A DNA stretch of 64,000 bases. Source: Hyphomicrobiales bacterium. Its GTDB lineage: Bacteria > Pseudomonadota > Alphaproteobacteria > Rhizobiales > Beijerinckiaceae. Both the position numbers and the translations under genes were made by a program. Positions 17,775 to 26,759 of this stretch are shown here, piece by piece. The notes below the pieces were generated by a model. It was given only the letters and a program-made list of their open reading frames with translations. It was not told the origin of the DNA and did no database searches. The stretch's first letter is position 1, and each line of letters starts with the position of its first letter. Location: assembly GCA_930633495.1 (NCBI GenBank), contig CAKNFJ010000001.1, forward strand, positions 3,867,001-3,931,000, read 5' to 3'.

Positions 17775-20045
17775 ATGGATGATCCCCCGACAGCGACGTC
17801 GAAAGTCCGTTCAAACCTGAAACAGCTCCGGAGTGCGGCCATGGCACAAAAACCCTCGGACGCCTTCGCCGACGCGCTCTCCTACGCGACCGATGCCGGG
17901 CAGCGCCTTGTTCTGTTCCTGGACGCGTTGCGGCAGCGCGGCCTCCAATATGAGGAGCACCTGGCTCAGCTCGCGCCCAATGTCCTGGATTACGATGCGG
18001 AACTGGTTTGCGACGGGCGCAACCTTGCTCGGCCGGTGAATTACGTCCTGGTGCGAATCGTGCCGCCCCAGGGCACGGTCATCGACACGTCTAGGCGTCC
18101 CTTCGTCATCGTCGATCCGCGCGCCGGCCATGGACCGGGCATCGGCGGCTTCAAGGCCGACAGCGAGATCGGCGTGGCGATGAAGGCAGGGCATCCCTGC
18201 TATTTCGTTGGTTTCCTGCCCGAAGCCGTGCCCGGGCAGACCATCGAGGATATCGCGCTCGCCGAGGCGGTTTTTCTCGAGGCCGTCATCGCGCGCCATC
18301 CGGAAGCGGACGGCAAGCCATGCGTGGTCGGGAACTGCCAGGCCGGCTGGGCCGTCATGATCCTGGCGGCTCTCAGGCCCGAGCTCTTCGGGCCGATCAT
18401 TCTGGCTGGCTCGCCCTTGTCCTATTGGGCGGGGGTGAAGGGCCAGAACCCGATGCGCTATGCCGGTGGTCTGCTGGGCGGGAGCTGGTTGACCGCCCTC
18501 ACCAGCGATCTCGGCGCGGGGACCTTCGACGGCGCATGGCTGGTCCAGAATTTCGAGAACCAGAACCCGGCCAACACGCTCTGGAGCAAGCAGTACAACC
18601 TCTATTCGAAGATCGACACGGAGGTGGAGCGCTATCTCGGCTTCGAGAAATGGTGGGGCGGCCATGTCACGCTGAACGCCGAGGAAATCCAGTTCATCGT
18701 CGATGAGCTCTTCATCGGCAACCGATTGGCCTGCGGCGAGATCCGGGCCTCGGACGGCACGGCCATCGACCTTCGCAACATCCGCTCGCCGATCGTCGTC
18801 TTCTGCTCGAAAGGCGACAATATCACTCCGCCCCAGCAGGCGCTGGACTGGATCCTCGACCTCTATGGCAGCGTCGACGAGATCCGTTCCTATGGGCAGA
18901 CGATCGTCTACGCCATCCACGACAAGATCGGGCATCTCGGCATCTTTGTATCGGCCGGGGTGGCGCGGAAGGAGCATGACGAATTCGCCTCCAATATCGA
19001 CTTCATCGATGTCCTGCCGCCCGGCCTCTACGAGGCGGTGTTCGAGCCGAAGGGCGGGGCCGAGGCCAACCCGGATCTGGTGAGCGGCGAATGGGTGATG
19101 CGCTGCGAGGCGCGAACCCTCGACGACATCCGCGCGCTCGGCGGGAACGACCTCGACGACGAGCGCCGCTTCGCGACCGCCGCCCGCGTGTCGGAGGTCA
19201 ACCTGTCGCTCTACCGGGCGCTGGTTCAGCCATGGGTCCAGGCGACTGCCAATCCCGTCATGGCGCAGGCGATGCGCGCGCTGCACCCGCTGCGCTTGCA
19301 GTACGAGGTGTTCGGCACGCGGAATCCGTTCCTGTCCTGGCTCGACATGGCGGCACCGCAGGCGCGCCTGGAGCGCCAGCCAGTGGCTGACGACAACGTC
19401 TTCCTCAAGATGCAGGAAGCCGCCTCCGAGCAGATCGTCAGCGCGCTCGACAGCTGGCGCCAGATGGTCGAGCAGATGTCCGAGCAGGTCTTCCGTGGCG
19501 TCTATGGATCGCCGCTCCTGCAATCGGCCGTGGGCATCGATGCGAATGTCAAACACCGTCCGCGAAGTGCGCCCAAGAGCAAGCTACACGCAGAACTCCT
19601 GGCAAAGCGGATCGACGAGCTGCGCACCGGCATGGCATCCGGTGACATGCTCCATGCCTGCGTGCGGGCGCTGCTCTATGTCGGCATGGCACGCGAAAGC
19701 GCGGACGAGCGCAGTTTCGAGGCGATCCGGCGGCTGCGCAGGCAGGGCGAGCATGCCCGCCGCCTGACGCTGAGCGAGTTCAAATCGCTGACGCGCGAAC
19801 AGTTCTTCATGCTGCTGATCGATCAGGCTGAGGCCCTGCGGACATTGCCGGGCCTGCTGCCGCCCGACCGCGATGCCCGTGCGGCCGCATTCAAGCTCGT
19901 CGAGCAAGTAGCGACGGCACGAGGGCCGCTTTCGGGCGAGGCCGCGGAGCGCCTCGAGGAAGTCCGGCGGCTGTTCGAGCTGGCTTCGCCGATGGGGGCC
20001 AATCCGCCCGGCAAGCTGCATGTCGCCGCGCGGCGGGGGGCCTAG
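17775..20045 (+). CDS. DUF3141 family PHA-synthase-like alpha/beta hydrolase
   Basis: A protein of about 756 aa (from ATG 17775; ATG 17841 is an alternative) belonging to the DUF3141 family related to poly(3-hydroxyalkanoate) synthases. The putative triad is visible: Cys in the nucleophile-elbow-like VVGNCQAGWAVMI, Asp in FCSKGDNITPP, and His in KIGHLGIFVS. Cys instead of Ser is as in PhaC. It is the first gene of a tightly spaced operon (gaps of 2, 4 and 12 bp) with phosphate acyltransferase, acetate-type kinase and enoyl-ACP reductase. That grouping recurs in rhizobia and points to acyl-CoA or hydroxyacyl metabolism, perhaps polymer turnover. Its biochemical activity is not established, so no symbol is given. 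Confidence 0.85.
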   Translation: MDDPPTATSKVRSNLKQLRSAAMAQKPSDAFADALSYATDAGQRLVLFLDALRQRGLQYEEHLAQLAPNVLDYDAELVCDGRNLARPVNYVLVRIVPPQGTVIDTSRRPFVIVDPRAGHGPGIGGFKADSEIGVAMKAGHPCYFVGFLPEAVPGQTIEDIALAEAVFLEAVIARHPEADGKPCVVGNCQAGWAVMILAALRPELFGPIILAGSPLSYWAGVKGQNPMRYAGGLLGGSWLTALTSDLGAGTFDGAWLVQNFENQNPANTLWSKQYNLYSKIDTEVERYLGFEKWWGGHVTLNAEEIQFIVDELFIGNRLACGEIRASDGTAIDLRNIRSPIVVFCSKGDNITPPQQALDWILDLYGSVDEIRSYGQTIVYAIHDKIGHLGIFVSAGVARKEHDEFASNIDFIDVLPPGLYEAVFEPKGGAEANPDLVSGEWVMRCEARTLDDIRALGGNDLDDERRFATAARVSEVNLSLYRALVQPWVQATANPVMAQAMRALHPLRLQYEVFGTRNPFLSWLDMAAPQARLERQPVADDNVFLKMQEAASEQIVSALDSWRQMVEQMSEQVFRGVYGSPLLQSAVGIDANVKHRPRSAPKSKLHAELLAKRIDELRTGMASGDMLHACVRALLYVGMARESADERSFEAIRRLRRQGEHARRLTLSEFKSLTREQFFMLLIDQAEALRTLPGLLPPDRDARAAAFKLVEQVATARGPLSGEAAERLEEVRRLFELASPMGANPPGKLHVAARRGA

Positions 20046-20047
20046 CC

Positions 20048-21025
20048 ATGCGCTCATCCAATGACAGCACGGCGGACGCCGGCACCATGCCGGCGGGCTC
20101 CAAATACGACAGGCTGATCGCGGCGGCCCGCAGCAGCGCCCCGGCGCTGACGGTGATCGCCCATCCATGCGACGCGACCTCGCTTCGCGGCGCGCTCGAA
20201 GCGCGCGACGAGGGGCTGATCACACCGATTTTGGTGGGGCCGCGTCAGAGAATCCTCGACGTCGCCACGGCCGAGGGACTTGATCTTGCGGGCGTCGAGA
20301 TCATCGACACGCCGCATAGCCATGCTTCGGCGGCGGAGGCCGTGAAGCTCGTAAGGGAAGGGCGCGGCGAACTGCTGATGAAGGGGAGCCTGCATACCGA
20401 CGAATTGATGCGGGAGGTTGCAGCCTCCGCGACGGGCTTGCGCACCGAACGGCGCATCAGCCACGTCTTCATCATGGACGTGCCGGGCCATGCCGAGACG
20501 CTCTTCATCACGGACGCGGCGATCAACATCTTCCCCGATGTCGATGCGAAGCGGGACATCGTCCAGAACGCCGTCGATCTTTGGGCCGGGATCGGCCTTG
20601 GCGTGCCGCGGGTCGCGATCCTGTCGGCCGTCGAGACCGTGACGACCAAGATCCCGTCCACGATGGAGGCGGCGGCGCTATGCAAGATGGCCGATCGCGG
20701 CCAGATCACGGGCGCTCTGGTCGACGGTCCGCTCGCCTTCGACAACGCCATCTCGCCGGAAGCGGCCGCCATCAAGGGCATCGAATCGCCGGTGGCGGGG
20801 CGTGCGCAAATCCTGGTCGTCCCCGATCTCGAGGCCGGCAACATGCTCGCCAAGAACCTGACCTTCCTCTCCCATGCCGATGCCGCCGGCATCGTCCTGG
20901 GAGCGCGCGTGCCGATCGTGCTGACCTCGCGAGCCGACTCGGTCCGGACGCGACTGGCGTCATGCGCCGTGGCCGCGCTCTACGCCGCCGCCCGGCGGAG
21001 AACGTCCTCCGTGGCGGCGGTCTGA
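20048..21025 (+). CDS. Phosphate acetyl/butyryltransferase
   Basis: A 325-aa PTA_PTB family enzyme (acyl-CoA + phosphate to acyl phosphate + CoA). Family segments include [15 protein letters not shown], the [14 protein letters not shown] region, IFIMDVPG-like [20 protein letters not shown], and [18 protein letters not shown]. Relatives are often annotated as bifunctional enoyl-CoA hydratase/phosphate acetyltransferase, but here the MaoC-like hydratase domain is absent and only the transferase remains. The gene lies 2 bp after the DUF3141 gene and 4 bp before the kinase. Whether acetyl- or a longer acyl-CoA is used cannot be read from sequence. Confidence 0.92.
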   Translation: MRSSNDSTADAGTMPAGSKYDRLIAAARSSAPALTVIAHPCDATSLRGALEARDEGLITPILVGPRQRILDVATAEGLDLAGVEIIDTPHSHASAAEAVKLVREGRGELLMKGSLHTDELMREVAASATGLRTERRISHVFIMDVPGHAETLFITDAAINIFPDVDAKRDIVQNAVDLWAGIGLGVPRVAILSAVETVTTKIPSTMEAAALCKMADRGQITGALVDGPLAFDNAISPEAAAIKGIESPVAGRAQILVVPDLEAGNMLAKNLTFLSHADAAGIVLGARVPIVLTSRADSVRTRLASCAVAALYAAARRRTSSVAAV

Positions 21026-21029
21026 GCCC

Positions 21030-22211
21030 ATGGACGCGATCCTTGTGGTGAATGCAGGCTCGTCGAGCCTCAAATTCCAGATCTTCACGGTTTCGCAATC
21101 GCAGCTGACGCGCCAGATTCGAGGGCAGCTCGACGGCATCGGGCAACGGCCGCGTCTTCGTGCCTCGGATGCCAAGGGCACGTCCCTGATCGACCTGACC
21201 TTCCAGCGCGAGGAGGTTCTTGACCTCCCGGTCGCGATCGACAGGACGCGAAGCTGGCTGCGCAGCCTGGAGGGCTTCAACCTGCTGGCGATCGGCCATC
21301 GCGTCGTGCATGGCGGGCCCGACTACGCCGCGCCGACCATCATCGATCACGCGCTTCTCGACAAGCTGGCGACCTATGCCGAGCTGGCGCCGCTGCACCA
21401 GCCCAACAATCTGCTGCCGATCCGGCTTGCGATGGAGATCAACCCGGACGTGCCGCAGATCGCCTGCTTCGACACGGCTTTCCATCGCAATCACCCCGAT
21501 CTGGCCGATTTTTACGCTCTGCCTCTGGCGTTTCACGGCGAGGGCATACGGCGTTACGGCTTCCATGGGCTGTCGTACGAGTATGTCGCCGGGCGCCTCC
21601 GTCAGATCGCGCCGCAGCTTTCCGCCGGGCGGGTGATCGTCGCCCATCTCGGCAGCGGCGCCTCGATGTGCGCCTTGCTGGACGGACACAGCGTCGAGAG
21701 CACGATGGGGTTCACGGCGCTCGATGGCCTGCCGATGGGGACACGCCCCGGGCAGCTCGACCCCGGAGTTGTCCTGCACCTGATCATGCAGAAGGGAATG
21801 TCCGCCGAGGCCGTTTCGAAGCTGCTCTATCACGAGGCGGGCCTCAAGGGCCTGTCGGGCATCTCCAACGACATGCGCGATCTGCTGGCGAGCGAAGACC
21901 CGCGCGCCGCCTTCGCGATCGAGCATTTCGTCTATCGCTGCGCTCTCAACATCGGCTCGCTGACGGCAGCGCTCGGGGGGCTCGACGCCTTCGTCTTCAC
22001 GGCGGGTATCGGCGAAAACGCGCCGGAGCTGCGGGAACGGATCGTGCGTCGCATGGCGTGGCTGGGGGCGGAGCTCGATCCGAAGGCCAACACCGCCGGC
22101 TCATCGCTGATCTCGACGCCCGGCAGTCGCATCGGCCTCTACATCGTTCCGACCGACGAAGAGCTGATGATAGCCGGCCACACCCTGAGACTGATCACCG
22201 CCACTCACTGA
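21030..22211 (+). CDS. ackA: Acetate/propionate family kinase
   Basis: A 393-aa ASKHA-fold kinase converting acyl phosphate + ADP to carboxylate + ATP. The N-terminal phosphate loop [13 protein letters not shown], substrate-site segments [11 protein letters not shown] and [21 protein letters not shown], the nucleotide loop [13 protein letters not shown], and [13 protein letters not shown] near the C-terminus are all intact, and length is normal (about 400 aa). With the upstream phosphotransacylase it forms a complete acyl-CoA to acid plus ATP route. Its operon partners suggest overflow or polymer-linked metabolism. Confidence 0.95.
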   Translation: MDAILVVNAGSSSLKFQIFTVSQSQLTRQIRGQLDGIGQRPRLRASDAKGTSLIDLTFQREEVLDLPVAIDRTRSWLRSLEGFNLLAIGHRVVHGGPDYAAPTIIDHALLDKLATYAELAPLHQPNNLLPIRLAMEINPDVPQIACFDTAFHRNHPDLADFYALPLAFHGEGIRRYGFHGLSYEYVAGRLRQIAPQLSAGRVIVAHLGSGASMCALLDGHSVESTMGFTALDGLPMGTRPGQLDPGVVLHLIMQKGMSAEAVSKLLYHEAGLKGLSGISNDMRDLLASEDPRAAFAIEHFVYRCALNIGSLTAALGGLDAFVFTAGIGENAPELRERIVRRMAWLGAELDPKANTAGSSLISTPGSRIGLYIVPTDEELMIAGHTLRLITATH

Positions 22212-22223
22212 GCCGAGGCCGCC

Positions 22224-23009
22224 ATGACCATTCCCACCGTGAAGGCGAAACTGCTGGAGGGCAAAAGGGGCCTGATCGTTGGAATAGCCAACGAGAATTC
22301 CATCGCATGGGGCTGCGCCCGGGCGTTCCGCGCTTTCGGCGCCGAGCTGGCCGTGACCTATCTCAACGAGAAAGCGCGACCCCATGTCGAACCGCTCGCC
22401 CGACAGCTGGACGCTCCGATCGTGCTGCCGCTGGACGTCGCCGTTCCCGGGCAGATGGAGAAGGTCTTCGAGCAGATTTCCGAGACCTGGGGCGAACTCG
22501 ACTTCGTCATCCATTCGATTGCCTTCGCGCCGCGCGACACGCTGGCCGGGCGCGTCACCGATGCGCCGCTCGAAGGTTTCCTGAAGACGATGGAGGTCTC
22601 CTGCTGGTCGTTCATCCGCATGGCGCAACTGGCCGAGCCGCTGATGAAGAACGGCGGGACACTCTTCACCATGACCTATTACGGTTCGCAGATGGTGGTG
22701 GAGAACTACAACATCATGGGGGTGGCGAAGGCGGCGCTCGAATCCGCCGTCCGCTACATGGCCGCCGAATTGGGGCCGAAGGGAATCCGCGTGCACGCGA
22801 TTTCGCCCGGCCCGCTGGCGACGCGCGCCGCGTCGGGTATCCCCGAATTCGACGCCCTGCTGGAGAAGGCCAAGCGCAAGGCGCCAGCCCGCGAGCTCGT
22901 CGCCATCGACGATGTCGGCGCCGCAACCGCCTTTCTCGCGCATGACGCGGCCCGGCTCATCACCGGCCAGGTACTCTACATCGACGGCGGCTATCACATC
23001 GTCGATTGA
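22224..23009 (+). CDS. fabI: Enoyl-[acyl-carrier-protein] reductase FabI
   Basis: A 261-aa SDR-fold enzyme of the FabI type, reducing trans-2-enoyl-ACP with NADH. The divergent glycine motif GIANENSIAWG (instead of the usual TGxxxGxG), the FVIHSIAFAPRD strand, the catalytic pair in ENYNIMGVAKAALE (Tyr-x6-Lys) and TGQVLYIDGGYHIVD at the end are diagnostic. It lies 12 bp after ackA as the last gene of the DUF3141 operon. A second fabI elsewhere for housekeeping synthesis is likely, with this copy dedicated to the operon. That is inference. Confidence 0.93.
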   Translation: MTIPTVKAKLLEGKRGLIVGIANENSIAWGCARAFRAFGAELAVTYLNEKARPHVEPLARQLDAPIVLPLDVAVPGQMEKVFEQISETWGELDFVIHSIAFAPRDTLAGRVTDAPLEGFLKTMEVSCWSFIRMAQLAEPLMKNGGTLFTMTYYGSQMVVENYNIMGVAKAALESAVRYMAAELGPKGIRVHAISPGPLATRAASGIPEFDALLEKAKRKAPARELVAIDDVGAATAFLAHDAARLITGQVLYIDGGYHIVD

Positions 23010-23489
23010 GCCGGTTCTCGATGCATTAGTCTGCATTTCGGCACAACCGCGGAGTGAACCGTCCTGCTGCGCCCGGGCATTTTGCTCAACTCGATAGCGC
23101 CCCTCGAAGAGCTATTTGTCCGACTGGGCTACCGCGAGCCTCCAACGAAATTGGGGGACGAGGTTGCCGTCCAAAAACCCAGTAGAGATGGCGGCCAGCC
23201 TGTCGGACCCACTATAATAGCGCTCCAGTACCCAAGTAACATGCCTCGACTCGGCGTTCGTATTTGCAAGTCGCGGACTCTGCCAAGGCGGAGCGAACAA
23301 GCTCTTCACCGCACGCAGGCTGTGCCTCGCTCCGAAATTTTGACGTCGCCTCCAGATGCGCCTTCACCAAGGCCTAGAGAAATTGGCGCGGCTGAGGCGA
23401 TTTCCCCAATCCTCGCCTTCCAGAGAGTAGTGATGGCACGATTCCTGATTGAGTGATGCCGGATCACTCCAAAGGAACGATCGAAAGGC
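23010..23489. other. Non-coding gap of 480 bp upstream of nasT
   Basis: No supported gene. A 124-codon plus-strand frame (23082-23456) and a 65-codon minus-strand frame (23112-23309) have no recognisable domain, and base composition is noticeably less GC-rich than the flanking genes. The last 60 bp contain a sigma54-like promoter (listed separately). Confidence 0.5.
23434..23450 (+). promoter_or_regulatory. Sigma54-like promoter upstream of nasT
   Basis: TGGCACG at 23434-23440 is a perfect -24 element. With a 12-bp G-to-G spacing the -12 element reads CTGA instead of TTGC, so the match is partial. The start point would be near 23460, leaving a 30-nt leader to the nasT ATG at 23490. The same -24 heptamer recurs before nrtA, which raises the likelihood of a shared RpoN/NtrC-controlled regulon. 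Confidence 0.45.
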
Positions 23490-24074
23490 ATGGTGCCCAA
23501 TCTGCGAATCCTGATCGTCGATGCGAACCAGATTCGAGCCACCATCATCGAGGAAGGCCTGCGGGAAGCGGGCTACCAACAGCTCGTCCGCCTCTCCGCA
23601 ACGACGGGCCTCATCGCCGCCATCGAAGCCCATGATCCTGATGTCGTGGTGATCGACCTCGAAGACCCCAGCCGCGATGCTTTGGCTGATATGTTCCTCG
23701 TCAGCCGCCATGTCCGCCGTCCGATCACCATGTTCGTCGACCAATCGGATTCGGCCTCGATCGAAGCGGCCGTCGAGGCCGGCGTTTCCGCCTACATCGT
23801 CGACGGGCTGAAGAAGGAGCGGATGCAGCCGATCCTGCAGACCTGCATCAGCCGCTTCAACGCCTTTCGCAAGCTGCGCGAGGAACTCGACGAGGCCCGC
23901 TCGCAACTGGAGGACCGCAAGACGATCGATCGCGCCAAGAGCATCGTCATGCGGCTGAAGGGCCTCTCGGAAGACGAGGCCTATGCCCTGATGCGCCGCA
24001 CCGCGATGAACGAGAAGCGCAAGCTCGTCGACATCGCCCGCTCCCTCATCACCGCCGCGGAGATGCTGAAATGA
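23490..24074 (+). CDS. nasT: NasT, ANTAR-domain antitermination response regulator
   Basis: A 194-aa protein with a receiver-like domain (RILIVDANQIRATIIEEG; VVVIDLEDPSRDAL carries the phospho-acceptor-like Asp) and a C-terminal ANTAR RNA-binding domain (about residues 135-190: LEDRKTIDRAKSIVMRLKG, then LSEDEAYALMRRTAM). Known NasT proteins bind tandem hexaloop hairpins in nitrate-assimilation leaders and prevent termination, held inactive by NasS when nitrate is absent. It overlaps nasS by 4 bp (ATGA). A matching leader RNA lies 1.2 kb downstream before nrtA. Confidence 0.93.
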   Translation: MVPNLRILIVDANQIRATIIEEGLREAGYQQLVRLSATTGLIAAIEAHDPDVVVIDLEDPSRDALADMFLVSRHVRRPITMFVDQSDSASIEAAVEAGVSAYIVDGLKKERMQPILQTCISRFNAFRKLREELDEARSQLEDRKTIDRAKSIVMRLKGLSEDEAYALMRRTAMNEKRKLVDIARSLITAAEMLK

Positions 24075-25132
24075 CGACGCTGCACCTGCGGGTTGGCTTC
24101 ATGCCGCTGGTCGATTGCGCACTGGTCGTTCTGGCGAAGGACGAAGGCTTCGCCGAGGCTGAAGGGCTGAATCTCGAACTGGTCCGTGAGGTCTCGTGGT
24201 CCAACTTGCGTGACAAGTTGAATGTGCGCCTGTTCGACGCCGCCCATATGCTCGGCCCCGCGGCCATCGCCGCGACGCTCGGCATCGGCGGGGTAAAAGC
24301 CCCCATGGCGGCGCCGCTGGCGCTCAATCGCGACGGGGCCGCGATCACCGTCTCGCTGCGGCGCTTCGAGGAATTGTCGCGCCTCGCCGATGGCGATCTG
24401 GGTGACACCGCCGTCTCGGCCCGCGCGCTCGCTGCGCTGGTCGCGCGTCGCCACGCCGCCGGCCTGCCGCCCCTGACCTTCGCGGCGGTCTTCGGCTTCT
24501 CGACGCATATCTACCTGCTCGGCGAATGGCTGGAAAAGGGCGGTCTCCAGCTCGGCGAAGACATCCGGTTCGAGGTCGTTCCGCCTCCACAGACCGTCGA
24601 GGCGCTGGCCAGCGGGCGGATCGACGGCTTCTGCGCGGGCGCGCCCTGGAATTCGGCCGCCGTGGCGGCCGGTGTCGGCGCCATGGTCCATGCCAGCGTC
24701 GACCTGCGCCGCGACTGCCACGACAAGGTACTGGCCTGGCGCGCCGACGACGCTCAGCGGCGCCCTGTCGCCGTTTCTAAGCTCGGCGCCGCGATCCTGA
24801 AGGCCAGCGCCTGGGCCTGCCGCCCGGAGAATTTTTCGCGCATGGCGCATCATCTCTCAGCGCCGGACCGGCTCGCCCTGCCTGCAGAGCTCATCGAACG
24901 CATCCTGCGTGGCGAGCTGATCCAGGGCGCCGACCGGCCGACACGCAAGGTCGAGCGGTTCATCCGTTTCGACCGGGAAGCCTTGCGCCCCGATCCTGAT
25001 GATGCCGAGTGGGTGCTTGCGGGAATGGAGCGGGCCGGGCAGGTCGCGGTGACGCCGCAGACGCGCGATATCGCGCGGGGCGTATTCCTGCCTGCCTCTT
25101 TCGCGAGCATTCTTGCTGCAAGCGAGACGTAG
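24071..25132 (+). CDS. nasS: NasS, cytoplasmic nitrate/nitrite sensor (NrtA-like)
   Basis: A 353-aa protein of the NrtA/CmpA nitrate-binding family lacking any signal peptide (it starts MTTLHLRVGFMPLVDCALVV), so it stays in the cytoplasm. Shared segments with NrtA are FDAAHMLGPAAIA, VFGFSTHIYLLGEWL and ASGRIDGFCAGAPWNS. In known systems NasS binds NasT and releases it on nitrate binding. Translational coupling to nasT (4-bp overlap) fits a stoichiometric complex. Confidence 0.92.
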   Translation: MTTLHLRVGFMPLVDCALVVLAKDEGFAEAEGLNLELVREVSWSNLRDKLNVRLFDAAHMLGPAAIAATLGIGGVKAPMAAPLALNRDGAAITVSLRRFEELSRLADGDLGDTAVSARALAALVARRHAAGLPPLTFAAVFGFSTHIYLLGEWLEKGGLQLGEDIRFEVVPPPQTVEALASGRIDGFCAGAPWNSAAVAAGVGAMVHASVDLRRDCHDKVLAWRADDAQRRPVAVSKLGAAILKASAWACRPENFSRMAHHLSAPDRLALPAELIERILRGELIQGADRPTRKVERFIRFDREALRPDPDDAEWVLAGMERAGQVAVTPQTRDIARGVFLPASFASILAASET

Positions 25133-25149
25133 CTCAATAATTGTGCAGA

Positions 25150-25166
25150 TGCGCCTCTATTGTGCG
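25150..25166. promoter_or_regulatory. Possible NtrC-type enhancer site
   Basis: TGCGCC-TCTAT-TGTGCG resembles the NtrC consensus TGCACC-N5-GGTGCA (9 of 12 positions). It lies about 100 bp upstream of the sigma54-like promoter of nrtA, a normal enhancer distance. The match is partial and the call is tentative. Confidence 0.3.
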
Positions 25167-25251
25167 CCGCAGCAAAGCAGTCGAACCGCGGCCCGCGCGC
25201 ACTCGGCCCGCAATCTATTGCAATTCAAGACTGAGGCGGCCGTACAGCGGT

Positions 25252-25267
25252 TGGCACGATCCTTGTA
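25252..25267 (+). promoter_or_regulatory. Sigma54 (RpoN) type promoter of the nrtA-nasA operon
   Basis: TGGCACG-ATCC-TTGT has a perfect -24 element and correct 12-bp spacing; the -12 GC is GT, one mismatch. The predicted start (about 25278) falls 3 nt before the first hairpin of the ANTAR-type leader, which strongly supports the placement. Nitrate assimilation operons in related bacteria are commonly RpoN/NtrC dependent. Confidence 0.65.
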
Positions 25268-25280
25268 AAGAATGACGTGA

Positions 25281-25372
25281 CGCGGCCAACGCTGCCCGCG
25301 CCCCCCGATCCGGACGATACAGCAACGCCGCTGTCGAATGCGCCTGCCGAGGCGTCTTTCGCGCGGCGTTTT
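25281..25372 (+). ncRNA. Tandem-hexaloop ANTAR (NasT) target leader overlapping a terminator-like stem
   Basis: Hairpin P1: CGCGGCC (25281-25287), loop AACGCT, GCCCGCG (25294-25300), with one C-C mismatch. Hairpin P2: ACAGC (25319-25323), loop AACGCC, GCTGT (25330-25334). Both loops are six bases with A at position 1 and G at position 4, the known ANTAR signature. The P2 loop and 3' arm also form the 5' arm of an alternative stem, AACGCCGC (25324-25331) with GCGGCGTT (25363-25370), followed by a short T-run. P2 and this terminator-like stem exclude each other, as in described ANTAR antiterminators. The T-run is only four bases, so termination strength is uncertain. Confidence 0.75.
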
Positions 25373-25426
25373 ACGCGTTCGGGGCTGGATCAGACAGGCG
25401 GCTTTTCAGCAACCGAGAGGCGATCG

Positions 25427-26755
25427 ATGACGCAGAGCTTCAAGACCGGTACCAAGGCGGCCGTACTTCCCGCGGTCGACGCCGGCCGGCGGCATTTCCT
25501 CCAGCTGTCCGGTACGGCCGCCCTGTTCGCGGCGGCCAAGGCCGCCTTGCCCTCGGGAGCCTTCGCGCAGGGCACCGGTCCCGAGGTCAAGGGCACGCGC
25601 CTCGGCTATATCGCACTCACCGATGCCTCGCCGCTGATCATCGCCAAGGAAAAGGGGCTCTTCGCCAAGCACGGCCTGCCCGACATGGACATTGCCAAGC
25701 AGGCGAGCTGGGGCGCGACGCGCGACAACATGGCGCTCGGCTTCAAGAACAACGGCATCGACGGCGGGCACATCCTGCGCCCGAAGACGCATCTCTATGC
25801 GACCGGCAAGGTGATGCAGAACGGCCAGCCGCTGCCGATGTACACGCTGCTCAACCTCAACGAGGACGGGCAGGCGATCTCGGTCTCCAACGAGTACAAG
25901 GACCTCAACGTCCAGAAGGACGCCTCGCCGCTGAAGCAGGCCTTCGAGCGCAAGAAGGCCGCCGGCAAGGAACTGACCGCCGCCATGACCTTCCCGGGTG
26001 GCACCCACGACCTCTGGATCCGCTACTGGCTCGCGGCCGGCGGCATCGATCCCGATACCGATATCAAGGTCATCGTCGTGCCGCCGCCCCAGATGGTGGC
26101 GAATATGAAGGTCGGCACCATGGACTGCTTCTGCGTCGGCGAGCCGTGGAACGAGCAGCTCGTCAACCAGAACATCGGCTACACCGCACTGACCACGGGC
26201 GAGCTCTGGGCCCGCCATCCCGAGAAGATCCTCGGCATGCGCGCCGATTTCGTCGACGCGAACCCGAAGGCGACGCAGGCCATGCTGATGGCCGTCATGG
26301 AAGCCCAGCAATGGGCGGACAAGATGGAGAACCGCCAGGAACTCGCCGAGATCGTCGGCAAGCGCCAGTGGTTCAACGTTCCCACCAACGACATCAACAA
26401 GCGCCTGCTCGGCGACGTCAACTACGGCAACGGCCGCGAGGCGAAGGGCACCAATCTCTACATGAAGTTCTGGGGCGAAGGCGGCACGACCTCCTATCCC
26501 TGGAAGAGCCTCGACACCTGGTTCGTCACCGAGAATATCCGCTGGGGCAAGTTCGATCCGACGATCGACATCAAGGCGCTGGTCGACAAGACCAACCGCG
26601 CCGATCTCTGGCGCGAGGCCGCGAAGATGCTGGGCGTGGCCGGTGCTCCGACTGCCGATTCCCGCGGCGTCGAGACCTTCTTCGACGGCACGAAGTTCGA
26701 TCCCGCAGCGCCGATGGACTACCTCAAGGCGCTGAAGATCAAGCGGGTGGCCTGA
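25427..26755 (+). CDS. nrtA: Nitrate ABC transporter periplasmic substrate-binding protein
   Basis: A 442-aa NrtA/CmpA-family protein. ATG 25427 follows GAGAGG and gives a Tat-type signal (GRRHFLQLSGTAALFAAAKA, cleavage near AFAQG). The longer GTG frame from 25277 runs through the regulatory leader and is rejected. Ligand-binding segments include LGYIALTDASPLIIAKEKGL, QASWGATRDNMALG, AMTFPGGTHDLWIRYWLAAG and MDCFCVGEPWNEQL. It delivers nitrate to NrtB/NrtD encoded downstream; the permease and ATPase genes are separated from it by the reductase genes. Confidence 0.95.
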   Translation: MTQSFKTGTKAAVLPAVDAGRRHFLQLSGTAALFAAAKAALPSGAFAQGTGPEVKGTRLGYIALTDASPLIIAKEKGLFAKHGLPDMDIAKQASWGATRDNMALGFKNNGIDGGHILRPKTHLYATGKVMQNGQPLPMYTLLNLNEDGQAISVSNEYKDLNVQKDASPLKQAFERKKAAGKELTAAMTFPGGTHDLWIRYWLAAGGIDPDTDIKVIVVPPPQMVANMKVGTMDCFCVGEPWNEQLVNQNIGYTALTTGELWARHPEKILGMRADFVDANPKATQAMLMAVMEAQQWADKMENRQELAEIVGKRQWFNVPTNDINKRLLGDVNYGNGREAKGTNLYMKFWGEGGTTSYPWKSLDTWFVTENIRWGKFDPTIDIKALVDKTNRADLWREAAKMLGVAGAPTADSRGVETFFDGTKFDPAAPMDYLKALKIKRVA

Positions 26756-26759
26756 CGCC

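Noticed and set aside
23082..23456. 124-codon open frame upstream of nasT
   Set aside because: No domain or ribosome site, and it runs into the sigma54-like promoter; treated as non-coding.
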